From assembly GCF_008632955.1 (NCBI RefSeq), contig NZ_CP043959.1, positions 4,030,001 to 4,094,000 of the forward strand: 64,000 nucleotides of DNA, in the 5' to 3' direction. The notes beneath the pieces were generated by a model. It was not told the DNA's origin and searched no databases. It saw nothing but the letters and a program-made list of their open reading frames with translations. This document shows positions 43,094 through 52,209 of this stretch, piece after piece. The position numbers were made by a program, and so were the translations under genes. The first letter of the stretch is position 1; each line of letters opens with the position of its first letter. The stretch is from Streptomyces tendae. GTDB taxonomy: Bacteria > Actinomycetota > Actinomycetes > Streptomycetales > Streptomycetaceae.

Positions 43094-44451
43094 CGGCGTT
43101 CAGCACGGCTGTGGGGGGACTCGCCACCGACGTCCTGCTCCCGGCCGGTGACGGCCCCTTCCCGACCGTCCTGGTGCGCACCCCCTACGACCGGACCCGG
43201 CACGAGGCCGAAGCGCGTGGCTGGGCCCGCCACGGGTTCGCCGCCGTCGTCCAGGACGTGCGGGGGCGGTTCGCGTCGCCGGGGGAGTGGCACCCGTACG
43301 CGCACGAGACCGCGGACGGAACAGCGGCCGTCCGCTGGATCCGGCGGCAGCCGTGGAGCGACGGGCGGCTGGTGGCCGCCGGCGCCTCCTACGCCGCCCA
43401 CTGCGCCCTCGTCCTCGCCCTCGACGCGCCCCGGGACGCCCGGCCGGACGCCGTCGTCGCGGCCGTGCCCGCCCTCGGCCTGGCGGAGACCGCCCGCGAG
43501 GCGTCCGGCGTGGAACGGCTGCTTTCCCGCGCCGGATGGTGGGCCGCCCACGGCGACCGGCGCGACTCCGACGAAAGTGCGCTGACCAAGGCCCTCGCCG
43601 AGGACCCCGGCCTGCTCGCCCACCTGCCGTTGACCGCCCTGCCCGAGCGGCTGGGACGCCCCGTGCCCTCGTGGGCGGGGCTGTGGCGCCGGCCCGACCG
43701 CGGGCGCCTCGTGGTGCGGGCGGCGCACGCCGGGCCGCCCCTGCTCGCGGTGGGTGGCCACCACGACCACTTCACCGAGGAGACCGTCGCCCTGTGGCGC
43801 GCCTGGGGCGGATCCTCGGCGCGTCTGCTGCTCGGCCCCTGGGGGCACCCCCTGACCGCTGCTCCGGGGCCGGACGCGGGACCCGCCCACCGGCTGAACC
43901 TCGGCGAGCTGTACGTGCGCTGGGCCCGCCGCGCCCTGACCGGCGACCTCGCCCCCGGCCGCCACGGCGCACTGGCGCTCGGCGGCGCCGGCCTATGGCT
44001 GCCCGCCGACGCCGAGGGAGAACCGCGCGCCCACCGCACGCGCCTGCTGCACGGCTCCGCCTTCACCGCCGACCCCGCCCGGCCCGTTCGCTCCGACGAC
44101 CTGACCGTCCCCGCCGACGGCGCGCCCGACCGCTGCCTCCTGGTCACACCGCCGTCGCCGCGTCCGCTCGACCTCGTCGGCCCCGTCAGTGTGCGGCTGC
44201 GGGCCGCCGCCCACACACCGTCCGCCGACTGGGCCGCCAGGCTCGTCGTGCTCCCACCGGACGGGACCGCCGAGCGGCTCGCCGTCGGTGTCGTCCGGCG
44301 TGCCGAACCGGCCGGCCGGGAAACTGCGTTCACCGTCGGACTCGGACGGCTCGCACGTCGGCTCCGGGCCGGTACGCGGCTGCGCCTGGAGATCGCCGGA
44401 CACCACTTCCCGGCCCACGCCCGCAACCCCACACCGGGGACGACCCGATGA
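43090..44451 (+). CDS. CocE/NonD (X-Pro dipeptidyl-peptidase S15-type) hydrolase
   Basis: 453 residues. The alpha/beta-hydrolase part begins ATDVLLPAGDGPFPTVLVRTPYDRTR, with VVQDVRGRFASPGEWHPYAHET typical of CocE/S15. The nucleophile serine is in AGASYAAH, the acid near VGGHHDHFTEE, and the histidine in LLGPWGHPL. The C-terminal half is the jelly-roll domain of the family. In a RiPP operon it could cut the leader, deblock an ester or process the mature peptide. It overlaps both neighbours by four bases. Confidence 0.82.
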   Translation: MTAFSTAVGGLATDVLLPAGDGPFPTVLVRTPYDRTRHEAEARGWARHGFAAVVQDVRGRFASPGEWHPYAHETADGTAAVRWIRRQPWSDGRLVAAGASYAAHCALVLALDAPRDARPDAVVAAVPALGLAETAREASGVERLLSRAGWWAAHGDRRDSDESALTKALAEDPGLLAHLPLTALPERLGRPVPSWAGLWRRPDRGRLVVRAAHAGPPLLAVGGHHDHFTEETVALWRAWGGSSARLLLGPWGHPLTAAPGPDAGPAHRLNLGELYVRWARRALTGDLAPGRHGALALGGAGLWLPADAEGEPRAHRTRLLHGSAFTADPARPVRSDDLTVPADGAPDRCLLVTPPSPRPLDLVGPVSVRLRAAAHTPSADWAARLVVLPPDGTAERLAVGVVRRAEPAGRETAFTVGLGRLARRLRAGTRLRLEIAGHHFPAHARNPTPGTTR

Positions 44452-44570
44452 CGGCCGCACAGTTGCTCGCCTCCCGTCGGGAGGTCGACCCGGACAGCGT
44501 GGTGCTGAACCTGCCCGTCCTCCCGTCCCCTCCCGCCCCCACCGACCCCGCCGAGGAGATCCTGCGATGA
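44448..44570 (+). CDS. 40-residue peptide coupled to the YcaO gene
   Basis: The ATG at 44448 overlaps the hydrolase stop, and its own stop overlaps the YcaO start (ATGA at both ends), so it is a real member of the operon. It begins MTAAQLLASRREVDPDS, has a proline-rich centre (PVLPSPPAPTDP) and ends EEILR. It has no cysteine or histidine. It may be a second precursor, a leader-like adaptor or a small subunit of the cyclodehydratase. I recognise no family. Confidence 0.6.
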   Translation: MTAAQLLASRREVDPDSVVLNLPVLPSPPAPTDPAEEILR

Positions 44571-45945
44571 CGGCTCTGCCGCTGGAAGCGCTCGTCGACC
44601 CCGTCTGCGGAATCGTCCGCAGGGTCAAGCCCGTCGAGCACCCCGCGGGCGCCCCGCCCCGCTACACCGCGCTCACGGCCGAGGTGTCCGACGCCCGCAG
44701 ACACGGCCTGTGGCCCGCCGACCGGGTCTCCCTCGGCACCACCTTCGGCGACCCCGAGCAGGCGCGCGTCGCCGCGATAGCCGAGGGGATGGAGCGCTAC
44801 TGCGGCAACCGTGTGCCGCCGCCCGGCCACCCGGACGCACCCCTGCGCGCCACGCCGCCGAACTGGCGGACAAGGGCTTGCGCCTGTACGGCCCCGCCGA
44901 TCTGCCCGCCTACGCACCCTGGCAGTACGCCCGCGCGAAGTTCCCCTACCGCCCGCTCACCGCCGACACCCCCGCGCTGTGGACACGGGGAACCGAACGA
45001 CTGCCCGACGGGACCGCCGCCGAGGTCTGGGCACCCGTCTCGCTCACCCACCTCAACTGGCGCCAAGGTGACCTGCGCGAGCTGCCCCGCACCCACCACC
45101 TCAACTACGCGGGGATCGCCACCGGACAGGGCCTCGACGACGCCGTCGAGCGCGGCCTGCTGGAGATCGTCGAACGCGACGCCCTGGAACTGTGGTGGCA
45201 CCTGGACGGCCCGGCCCGGGGCATCGACCCGGCGAGCGTGCCCGGCCTCGCCGACGACCTCGCCGGCTCCGCGCTCGACGTCCACATCGTCGAGATGCAC
45301 TCGGAGTTCGCCCCCTGCATGGCCGCGCTCGTCCACGACCCGCGCCTCGGCCTGTACGCCGCCGGGTTCGCCTGCAAGTACGATCCGGCCGAAGCCGCCC
45401 GCAAGGCCGTCCTCGAAGCCGTCCACACCTGGGTCTTCACCCAGGGCCTGACCGACCCCGACGGCTGGGTGTTCCAGGCCGTCGAAGCCGGGCTGCTCGC
45501 CCGGGGGCTGTACCTGGATCACCGGGCCGACGGCCGCTACCTCGACGTGTGCGGCGAGCAGTTCGAGCACGTGCGGGACCTGGGAGCACACGTGCAGGTG
45601 TGGCTGGACGAGCGGATGGCGGTCGAGGCCCGGAGGTTCACCGGGCCCGCGCTCGGGACGGTATCCGTCGCAGAGGTCGAGCCGGGCAGCCGGGAACGGC
45701 TGGAGAGCACCCTGCGCGGGGGCGGTCACCGTGTCATGACCTTCGACCTCACCACCGAGGACGTGGCGGAGACCGCGCTGCGCGTCGCCCGGGTCCTCGT
45801 CTCCGGACTGCTGCCCAACGCGCCCGCCGCCTTCGGCTACTTCGGCTGCCCGCGCCTCGCCGAGGCCGCCGTCGCGCGCGGATGGCGCACGACCGCGCCG
45901 AGCGCGCCGGAGGACTTCACGCTGGCACCTCCGCCGCACATGTGA
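44567..45945 (+). pseudogene. YcaO cyclodehydratase, interrupted by a one-base frameshift
   Basis: The gene starts at the ATG at 44567 and carries the ATP site SLGTTFGDPEQARVAAIAEGMERYCG. In that frame the sense is lost after PDAPLRAT; the -1 frame continues with AAELADKGLRLYGPADLPAY, GLLEIVERDALELWW and the end LAPPPHM at 45945. The total is 1379 bases, one short of 460 codons, so a single missing base at about 44850-44862 explains it. Family members activate the amide carbonyl with ATP and turn Ser/Thr/Cys into azolines. Either the pathway is dead or the base was missed in sequencing, since both halves look under selection and neighbours are intact. Confidence 0.85.
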
Positions 45946-45953
45946 GGGCCGCT

Positions 45954-47087
45954 GTGAAAGACCACCGCGAGGACCCGCCGACGGGCCTCGTCGCCGCCCT
46001 CGCCCGGGCCCGCTCCCCGGAGCGCCCCGGCCCCGACACGCCCGCCGGGACAGCCGTCCGCCCCTGGCCGGGGCCACCGTGCCGGATCCCGGAGGCCGGA
46101 CCCGCTGACCTCGACCTGCGGGCCCTGCTGCGTCTGTCCCTGGCCGCCTCGGACACCTCCGGACGCCTCAGGCCCACCCCCTCCGCCGGTGCGCTGCACC
46201 CGGTGGACACCGAACTGGCCGTGGGAACCGGCTGCTCCCTGCCGCCCGGCCGCTACGGGTACGACCCGCTGCGCCACCGCGTCCACCTCGTCGGCCCGCC
46301 CGTCGACGGCACGCCGCCGGGCGTGACCGCCGCGCTTTCCGTCACCGCGCAGCGCACGGTGTCCCACTACGGCCACCGGGCCTGGCCCCTCCTGTTGCTG
46401 GACACCGGGCACGCCGCCGCGGCGTTGCTCCTGGCGGCCCGCGTCCTCGGCGCGGGCCAATCCGACGTACAGATCGACGGACGCACGGACGACCCCCTGG
46501 CCGTCGTACGTATCCCACCGCCCGACGGGCGAAGCCGGAGGCGCCCTGCAGAGACCGAGGACCCGCCCACCCCGGCCGACCTGCTGGCGCGCCGCAGTAC
46601 CCCGCCACCGTTGCCGGGCCTCCCACCCCGCGATGCACTGCGGGCAGTCCTGGCCACCGCCGAACGATCCGGGGACGGTGGCCTGTTGCGCTGGTGTACC
46701 GCGGTCGGCCCGCCTCGGCCCGGTCTCATGGAGCTGACTCCCGAGGGCACGACCCTGCGGCACTACGCGTCCGGCGAGGCCCGTCCGACGCTCGCGGCCT
46801 GGGCGGCGAACCAGGCGTGGCTCGCGGACGCCGGCGCCGTACTGCTCGCCCACGGCTGCCCCACGGACGCCGACACCGCGCACATCCGCCGCGCTCACCT
46901 GCGAGCCGGCTTCGCCGTCCACCTGGCCCATGTCACAGCCCTGCGCCAAGGGCTGGCGGCCCGGCCCGTCGGCTCCTGGCAGCAGGCGGACCTCGGCGCC
47001 GCCCTCGGCGCCGCGCCGGGCCGTGACTGGATCGTGCACGCCCTGGCCCTCGGCACCCGCCACGCCGACGAGGAGAACTTCACATGA
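45954..47087 (+). CDS. SagB-type azoline dehydrogenase (nitroreductase fold)
   Basis: 377 residues from a GTG at 45954 (GAGGGCC upstream; a GTG at 45942 would add four residues and overlap the YcaO stop). It has the hallmark RLRPTPSAGALHPVDTEL of SagB/McbC-like FMN oxidases, DLRALLRLSLAAS before it, and a weaker second nitroreductase half (ASGEARPTLAAWAANQAWLADAGAVLL in parts). It would oxidise azolines made by YcaO to aromatic azoles. The C-terminus HADEENFT overlaps the ABC transporter start. Confidence 0.78.
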   Translation: MKDHREDPPTGLVAALARARSPERPGPDTPAGTAVRPWPGPPCRIPEAGPADLDLRALLRLSLAASDTSGRLRPTPSAGALHPVDTELAVGTGCSLPPGRYGYDPLRHRVHLVGPPVDGTPPGVTAALSVTAQRTVSHYGHRAWPLLLLDTGHAAAALLLAARVLGAGQSDVQIDGRTDDPLAVVRIPPPDGRSRRRPAETEDPPTPADLLARRSTPPPLPGLPPRDALRAVLATAERSGDGGLLRWCTAVGPPRPGLMELTPEGTTLRHYASGEARPTLAAWAANQAWLADAGAVLLAHGCPTDADTAHIRRAHLRAGFAVHLAHVTALRQGLAARPVGSWQQADLGAALGAAPGRDWIVHALALGTRHADEENFT

Positions 47088-48823
47088 CCGTCCACCCCGA
47101 GCTGCGCCGCGCCGCACGGCGCGCACGGCGCCCCCTGCTCGCGGCCACCCTCTTGCAGGTGGCCGTCACCCTCACGCACCTGGCGCAGGCCGCGCTGTTG
47201 GCCCTCGCGCTCGCCGGCCTGGCCCGCGGTGACATCGGCCGACTCCCGTGGCTGCTCGCCGCGGTGCTCGCCGTCGTCGCCGCCCGCGCCGGGCTCGCCC
47301 TGTGGCAGCGGCGCACCGCCACCCGCGCCGGCGCCCGGGTCAGGGTGGCACTGCGCGACGAACTCCTCGCGCACCTGGGCCGACTGGGGCCCGCGTACCT
47401 GAGCACAGCACGGGCCGGAGCCGTCCGCACGACCCTGGTCGAGGGGGTGGAGGGCGTCGACGCCTACGTCTCCCGCTACCTGCCCCAGCTCCTCGTCACC
47501 CTCGCGGTACCACCCCTGGTCCTCGCCGTCCTCGTTGTGGTCGAGCCCCTGGCCCTCCTCGGACTCGCCCCCGCCCTGCTCCTGGCCCTGCTGGGCCCGC
47601 GCGCCTGGGACCGGCTCCTCGCCGCCCGCGGGAAGGAGCACTGGGACACCTACGAAGGACTGGGCGCCGACTACCTGGAGGCTCTCCAGGGCATGCCCGC
47701 CCTGCGCGCCGCGGGCGCCGTCGGCCGCACCCGCGCACGCCTGGAGGAGCGGTCCGCGGCCCTGCACCGGGCGACCGTCGCCAAGCTGCGTGTGTCCCTG
47801 GTCGACACCGGCATCACCGACCTCGCCATCCAGGGCGGCACCGCCGCCGCCGCGCTCCTGGCGTGCTGGTCGGCCGTCACCGGATCCACCACCGCGGCCG
47901 GCACCTATCTGGTGCTGCTGCTGGCCTCCGAGTGCTGCCGCCCCGTCCGCGACCTCGCCCGGGAATGGCACGCCGGCTATCTGGGGGTGTCGGCCGCCGA
48001 CGGGCTGGCGGCCCTCCGCACGGCCGAGCCGACGGTCCACGACACCGCAACGGCGCCCGCGCGGTGGCACGCTCCGCCCGAACTCCGTTTCCACAATGTC
48101 CGGTTCAGCTACGACGGCGCTCCCGCACGCGCCCTGGACGGTGTCTCCTTCACCGCGCGGGCGGGACGGACCACCGCGATCGTCGGGCCGTCCGGCGCGG
48201 GCAAGTCGACCCTCCTGGCCCTGCTCCTGCGCCACCACGATCCGCAGGAAGGGCGGATCACTCTCGACGGGCGCCCCACGACCGAATGCGCGCTCGACGC
48301 GCTGCGGCAGGGCATCGCCGTCGTCTCGCAGGAGACGTACCTGTTCCACGACACCATCGCCGACAACCTGCGTCTGGCGCGGCCCGGCGCCACTGACGAC
48401 GAGCTCACCCGGGCGGCGCGCGCCGCCGGGATCCACGACGAGATCGCCGCCCTCCCGGACGGCTACGCCACCGTCCTCGGCGAACGGGGTGCCACGCTCT
48501 CCGGCGGCCAGCGACAGCGGCTCGCCCTCGCCCGGGCCCTGCTGTCCGACGCCCCGGTCCTCGTGCTCGACGAGGCCACCAGCGCGGTCGACGAGCGACG
48601 CGAGGCGGGCATCGTCCGGGAGCTGCTGAAGGCGGTCGGCGGGCGGACCGTCCTGGTGGTCGCCCACCGCCTCGCGGCCGTCCGGCACGCCGACCGGATC
48701 GTCGTCCTCGACGCGGGACGGGTGGACGCCATCGGCGACCACACCGGCCTGGCCGAGGCAGGTGGCGTCTACACCCGGCTCGTCGAGGCCGGCCGCGCCC
48801 ACCGAGGGGAAATCGCCGCATGA
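47084..48823 (+). CDS. ABC exporter, fused membrane and ATPase domains (first)
   Basis: 579 residues: six membrane helices (about residues 20-300), then the ATPase with Walker A VGPSGAGKSTLLAL, Q-loop VVSQETYLF, signature GERGATLSGGQRQRLALARALL, Walker B VLVLDEATSAVD and HRLAAV. It resembles CydD/CydC and other heterodimeric half-transporters. It directly follows the SagB gene with a four-base overlap and precedes a second half-transporter, so together they probably export the mature RiPP or a thiol compound. Confidence 0.88.
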   Translation: MTVHPELRRAARRARRPLLAATLLQVAVTLTHLAQAALLALALAGLARGDIGRLPWLLAAVLAVVAARAGLALWQRRTATRAGARVRVALRDELLAHLGRLGPAYLSTARAGAVRTTLVEGVEGVDAYVSRYLPQLLVTLAVPPLVLAVLVVVEPLALLGLAPALLLALLGPRAWDRLLAARGKEHWDTYEGLGADYLEALQGMPALRAAGAVGRTRARLEERSAALHRATVAKLRVSLVDTGITDLAIQGGTAAAALLACWSAVTGSTTAAGTYLVLLLASECCRPVRDLAREWHAGYLGVSAADGLAALRTAEPTVHDTATAPARWHAPPELRFHNVRFSYDGAPARALDGVSFTARAGRTTAIVGPSGAGKSTLLALLLRHHDPQEGRITLDGRPTTECALDALRQGIAVVSQETYLFHDTIADNLRLARPGATDDELTRAARAAGIHDEIAALPDGYATVLGERGATLSGGQRQRLALARALLSDAPVLVLDEATSAVDERREAGIVRELLKAVGGRTVLVVAHRLAAVRHADRIVVLDAGRVDAIGDHTGLAEAGGVYTRLVEAGRAHRGEIAA

Positions 48824-50595
48824 GCACCGCCACCGGTCCCGCCGCCACCGGTCCCGCCGCCACCGGGGCGGACGCTCCCGCGCGGGGCGCGCTGCGCGCC
48901 CTGCTGCCCGCCCTCGCCGGGCACCGCGCCATGACGGCCCGCACCTGCGTCGCCGCCGTCCTCGAACAGGGATCCCTCGTCGCGCTGCTGACCCTGGCCG
49001 CGCACACCGTGGGCACCGCCGTCATCGACGGACACGCTCCCACGGCCGGCACCGTCACCGCGCTCGTGGCCCTCGCCGTGACGCGGGCCCTGATGACCTG
49101 GCGGGAGATGGACCTCTCCCACGACCTTGCCTACCGGGTCCTGGCCGCACTGCGGGTCCGCGTCTTCGACGGACTGGCCCGCAGCGCGCCCGCCCGGGTC
49201 GCGGGCCGCCGCAGCGGCGACCTCGCCGCCACCGCCATGGCCGACGTGGAGGCGCTCGAGTTCTTCTACGCCCACACCACCGCCCAACTGTTCGCGGCGG
49301 GAACGGTTTTCACCGGCGGCTCGGTACTTCTGTCCCTGGTTGAGCCGTGGTTGCTGGTGGCCGTCCTGCCGGTCGCGGCCCTGCTCGCCGCGGCGCCCTT
49401 CGCCGACGCCCGCGCACGCACGGCACGCGGCGGCCGCACCCGCACGGCCGTGGCCGCGCTGTCGGCCGACACGGTGGAGACCGTCGACGGGCTGCGCGAA
49501 CTGCTTGCCTTCGGCGCCCTGGCCGGACGCCGCCGCACACTGGCGGAGCGAGGTCGGCAGGTGGGCAACGCCCAGCGCGCCGAGGCCACCTGGGAGGCCG
49601 TCGCCGCCGCCGTCCGCGATCTCCTCATCGTGGTCGCCGTCCTCGGCGTGGTCGCCGCGGCGGCACAGTCCGTGACCTCCGGACGGCTGCACGGTGCGTG
49701 GGCGCCGGCCGCGATGGCACTGGCCCTGTCCGTTCTCGGCCCGGTGGCGGAGTCGGCCCGCGCTCTGAGCCAGGCCGTGGCACTGCGCGCCGCCGCCTCC
49801 CGGGTCGACGCGGCCGTCAAGGCCCCCGCCCTTGCACCGCCGCCCACCGCCCCACGCCCCCTGCCTCCCGGGCCACTGGGCGTCCGGCTGCATCGCGTGA
49901 GGTTCGACTACGGCGGCGGGTCCGTCTTGGACGGCGTCGACCTCACTGTCCACCCCGGCCGGACACTCGCCCTCGTCGGCGCCTCCGGGGCCGGCAAGTC
50001 CACCTGTGCCCACCTGCTGGCCCGGTTCTGGGACCCGTCCGCCGGCGAGGTCCAGCTGCTGCCCGCCGACGGCGATCCCGTGGACGTGAGGGAGGTGAAC
50101 GACGCGGAACTGCGGCGTGCGGTGATGCTGGTGGGACAGGACACCCCCCTCTTCCACGGCACCCTCGCCGAGAACCTGCGGCTCGCCGCGCCCGAGGCCG
50201 ACGACCGGGCGCTGGCCGAGGCGGCACGACTGTGCGGCGTCGACCGGATCGCCCCCCTGGACACCCTCGTCGGCGAGCGGGGCGCCACGCTCTCCGGCGG
50301 TCAGCGCGCCCGCATCGCCCTGGCCCGCGCGCTGCTGGCCCGTCCGCGCGTCCTCGTGCTCGACGAGTCCACCGCCCACCTCGACAACACCGGCGACGCC
50401 GAACTCGCCACCGCGCTGCGGGAGGAGAGCCGCACCACGATCTTCATCGCCCACCGCCCCGCGACCATCCGCCGCGCCGACCGCATCGCCGTCCTGGAGG
50501 ACGGCCTCATCACGGAAGAGGGAACGTGGCAGGAACTCACGAGCCGCCCCGGCAGCGCGCTCAACCGCATCCTCAGCAGCAACCACCCTTTCTGA
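48820..50595 (+). CDS. ABC exporter, fused membrane and ATPase domains (second)
   Basis: 591 residues with a short Ala/Thr/Gly-repeat start (ATGPAATGPAATG). Six membrane helices, then Walker A VGASGAGKSTCAHL, Q-loop LVGQDTPLF, signature GERGATLSGGQRARIALARALL, Walker B VLVLDESTAHLD and HRPATI. The catalytic glutamate is present (DES). It overlaps the preceding transporter by four bases, so the two form a heterodimer. It ends the RiPP operon. Confidence 0.88.
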   Translation: MSTATGPAATGPAATGADAPARGALRALLPALAGHRAMTARTCVAAVLEQGSLVALLTLAAHTVGTAVIDGHAPTAGTVTALVALAVTRALMTWREMDLSHDLAYRVLAALRVRVFDGLARSAPARVAGRRSGDLAATAMADVEALEFFYAHTTAQLFAAGTVFTGGSVLLSLVEPWLLVAVLPVAALLAAAPFADARARTARGGRTRTAVAALSADTVETVDGLRELLAFGALAGRRRTLAERGRQVGNAQRAEATWEAVAAAVRDLLIVVAVLGVVAAAAQSVTSGRLHGAWAPAAMALALSVLGPVAESARALSQAVALRAAASRVDAAVKAPALAPPPTAPRPLPPGPLGVRLHRVRFDYGGGSVLDGVDLTVHPGRTLALVGASGAGKSTCAHLLARFWDPSAGEVQLLPADGDPVDVREVNDAELRRAVMLVGQDTPLFHGTLAENLRLAAPEADDRALAEAARLCGVDRIAPLDTLVGERGATLSGGQRARIALARALLARPRVLVLDESTAHLDNTGDAELATALREESRTTIFIAHRPATIRRADRIAVLEDGLITEEGTWQELTSRPGSALNRILSSNHPF

Positions 50596-50648
50596 GCACG
50601 GCACTTCGCCCACGAACCGGACCAGTGACGCTTAGGGGCGGGTGTACC

Positions 50649-50663
50649 TGGAAACGACTACCC
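50649..50663 (+). promoter_or_regulatory. Possible degenerate Zur box before the PLP-enzyme operon
   Basis: TGGAAACGACTACCC matches 11 of 15 positions of the better site TGGAAACGGTTATCA found at 54772 (read on the minus strand), with a good left half and a poor right half. It lies 50 bases before the operon. Confidence 0.35.
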
Positions 50664-50712
50664 CCGAACGATCGTCGCCTCGGCGGTCGGCCGGCACCGG
50701 GAGGGGTCTCAC

Positions 50713-52209
50713 GTGGACGCACCCTTGTATCTGAGGCCCAGGGTGGAGCCGCCGCTCGCCCGCCTGCTGGCGGACCGGCCCTTCCTGAACTCGCTCGTCG
50801 ACGCGCTGGGGTCGCCGCTCAACGTGCTGATCCCCGAGGCCGTGTCCGAGAACGCCGCCCGCTTCCGTGCCGTCTACCGCCGCCACCATCTCACCGGGCG
50901 GGTGTACTTCGCGCACAAGGCGAACCGGTCCAGCGCCCTGCTGCGGCGACTGGCGGCGGAGGACCCGGCCACCGTCGGCGTCGACGTCGCCTCCACGGAG
51001 GAGCTGAGGCACGCACTGGGTTGTGGGTTCACCGGCGACCGCATCATGGCCACCGGCCCCAAGGACGCCGCGTTCCTCTGGCTGGCCGCGCGCGTCGGAG
51101 CCACGGTCAGCCTGGACTCGCCCGGGGAACTGGAACGTCTCTCCGGACTGGTGCGCGCGCACGCGTTCGGCCGGGTGGCCGTGCTGGTACGTCTGTCGGG
51201 GTTCGAGCGCGCCACCGGCCACGGGGGAGCGGGCACCCGGCTGCTCTCCCGGCGCAGCCGCTTCGGCACCCCGTTACGTGACATGGGGGAGCTGCTGTCG
51301 GCGCTCGAACGCAACGCCGACACCGTGGAGTTCGTCGGCGCCGCCTACCACCTCGACACCACCGGCGTGGAGGAGAAGGCGCGGGCGCTGGAGCAGTGCG
51401 TGCTGTTCATGGACGCATGCCGGGCGCGGGGACTCGCGCCGCGCGCTCTCGACATCGGGGGCGGATTCGGCGTCGGCTACGTCGCCGAGGCGGAGGAATG
51501 GGAGCGGTGGACCACCGCGCTGACCGAGGCGGTGCTCGGCGTCCGCCCGCCGTTGACCTGGCGCGGCCACGGATACGGGCTGCGCAACGAGGGCGGCACG
51601 GTGCGCGGTGCCGCCGCGCTGTACCCCGCGTACCGCGCCACCGCCGGCCCGGGTTACCTCGACGAGTTGCTCTCACTGCCCGCGTCGGTGCTGGGCCGCC
51701 CGCCGGCCACCCTTCTGCTGGAGCACCTCCACGACCTGTACATCGAACCCGGTCGCTCCCTGGTCGACCAGTGCGGACTGTCGCTCGCCCGCGTGCTGGA
51801 CGTACGGCCCGCGGACACGGACGCCGGGCACCACCTGGTGCAACTCGCCATGAACGCGGGTGACATGAGCCTGGAGGAGCACGGGGTCCTGGTGGACCCC
51901 GTCCTGCTGCCGCGCGGCGAAGCGGCGGCGGGTGACGGCGAGCCGGTCGGCGTCTACCTCGCCGGCAATCTGTGCCTGGAAGGTGATCTCATCACCCGCC
52001 GCCTGGTCTTCCTGCCCCGGCTGCCGCGGGCGGGGGATCTGCTGGCCTTCGCCAACACCGCCGGGTACGCCATGGACTTCCACGCCCATCACGCCCAGCG
52101 GCAGCCCGTCGCGCGGACGGTGGCGGTGGAGCGGCGGGGCGACTCATGGCACTGGTGCCCGGACGAGGACTACTGGCCGATCACACCCCTGGGGGGAGCA
52201 GTCGGATGA
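50713..52209 (+). CDS. PLP-dependent decarboxylase-like enzyme (fold III, Y4yA/LysA type)
   Basis: 498 residues from a GTG with GGGAGGGG upstream. It belongs to the alanine racemase-like fold: YFAHKANRSSALLRRL holds the PLP lysine, RALDIGGGFGVGY the phosphate-binding glycines, and the C-terminal barrel has YIEPGRSLVDQCG and GNLCLEGDLI, like the CxxxD motif of diaminopimelate decarboxylase. It is longer than LysA. It may decarboxylate an amino acid adduct made by the next two enzymes. The stop overlaps the cysteine-synthase-like gene. Confidence 0.75.
   Translation: MDAPLYLRPRVEPPLARLLADRPFLNSLVDALGSPLNVLIPEAVSENAARFRAVYRRHHLTGRVYFAHKANRSSALLRRLAAEDPATVGVDVASTEELRHALGCGFTGDRIMATGPKDAAFLWLAARVGATVSLDSPGELERLSGLVRAHAFGRVAVLVRLSGFERATGHGGAGTRLLSRRSRFGTPLRDMGELLSALERNADTVEFVGAAYHLDTTGVEEKARALEQCVLFMDACRARGLAPRALDIGGGFGVGYVAEAEEWERWTTALTEAVLGVRPPLTWRGHGYGLRNEGGTVRGAAALYPAYRATAGPGYLDELLSLPASVLGRPPATLLLEHLHDLYIEPGRSLVDQCGLSLARVLDVRPADTDAGHHLVQLAMNAGDMSLEEHGVLVDPVLLPRGEAAAGDGEPVGVYLAGNLCLEGDLITRRLVFLPRLPRAGDLLAFANTAGYAMDFHAHHAQRQPVARTVAVERRGDSWHWCPDEDYWPITPLGGAVG

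Noticed and set aside
44840..44870. Programmed ribosomal frameshift in the YcaO gene
   Set aside because: No slippery heptamer or downstream pseudoknot is apparent, and no YcaO is known to me to need one; a lesion or sequencing error is simpler.
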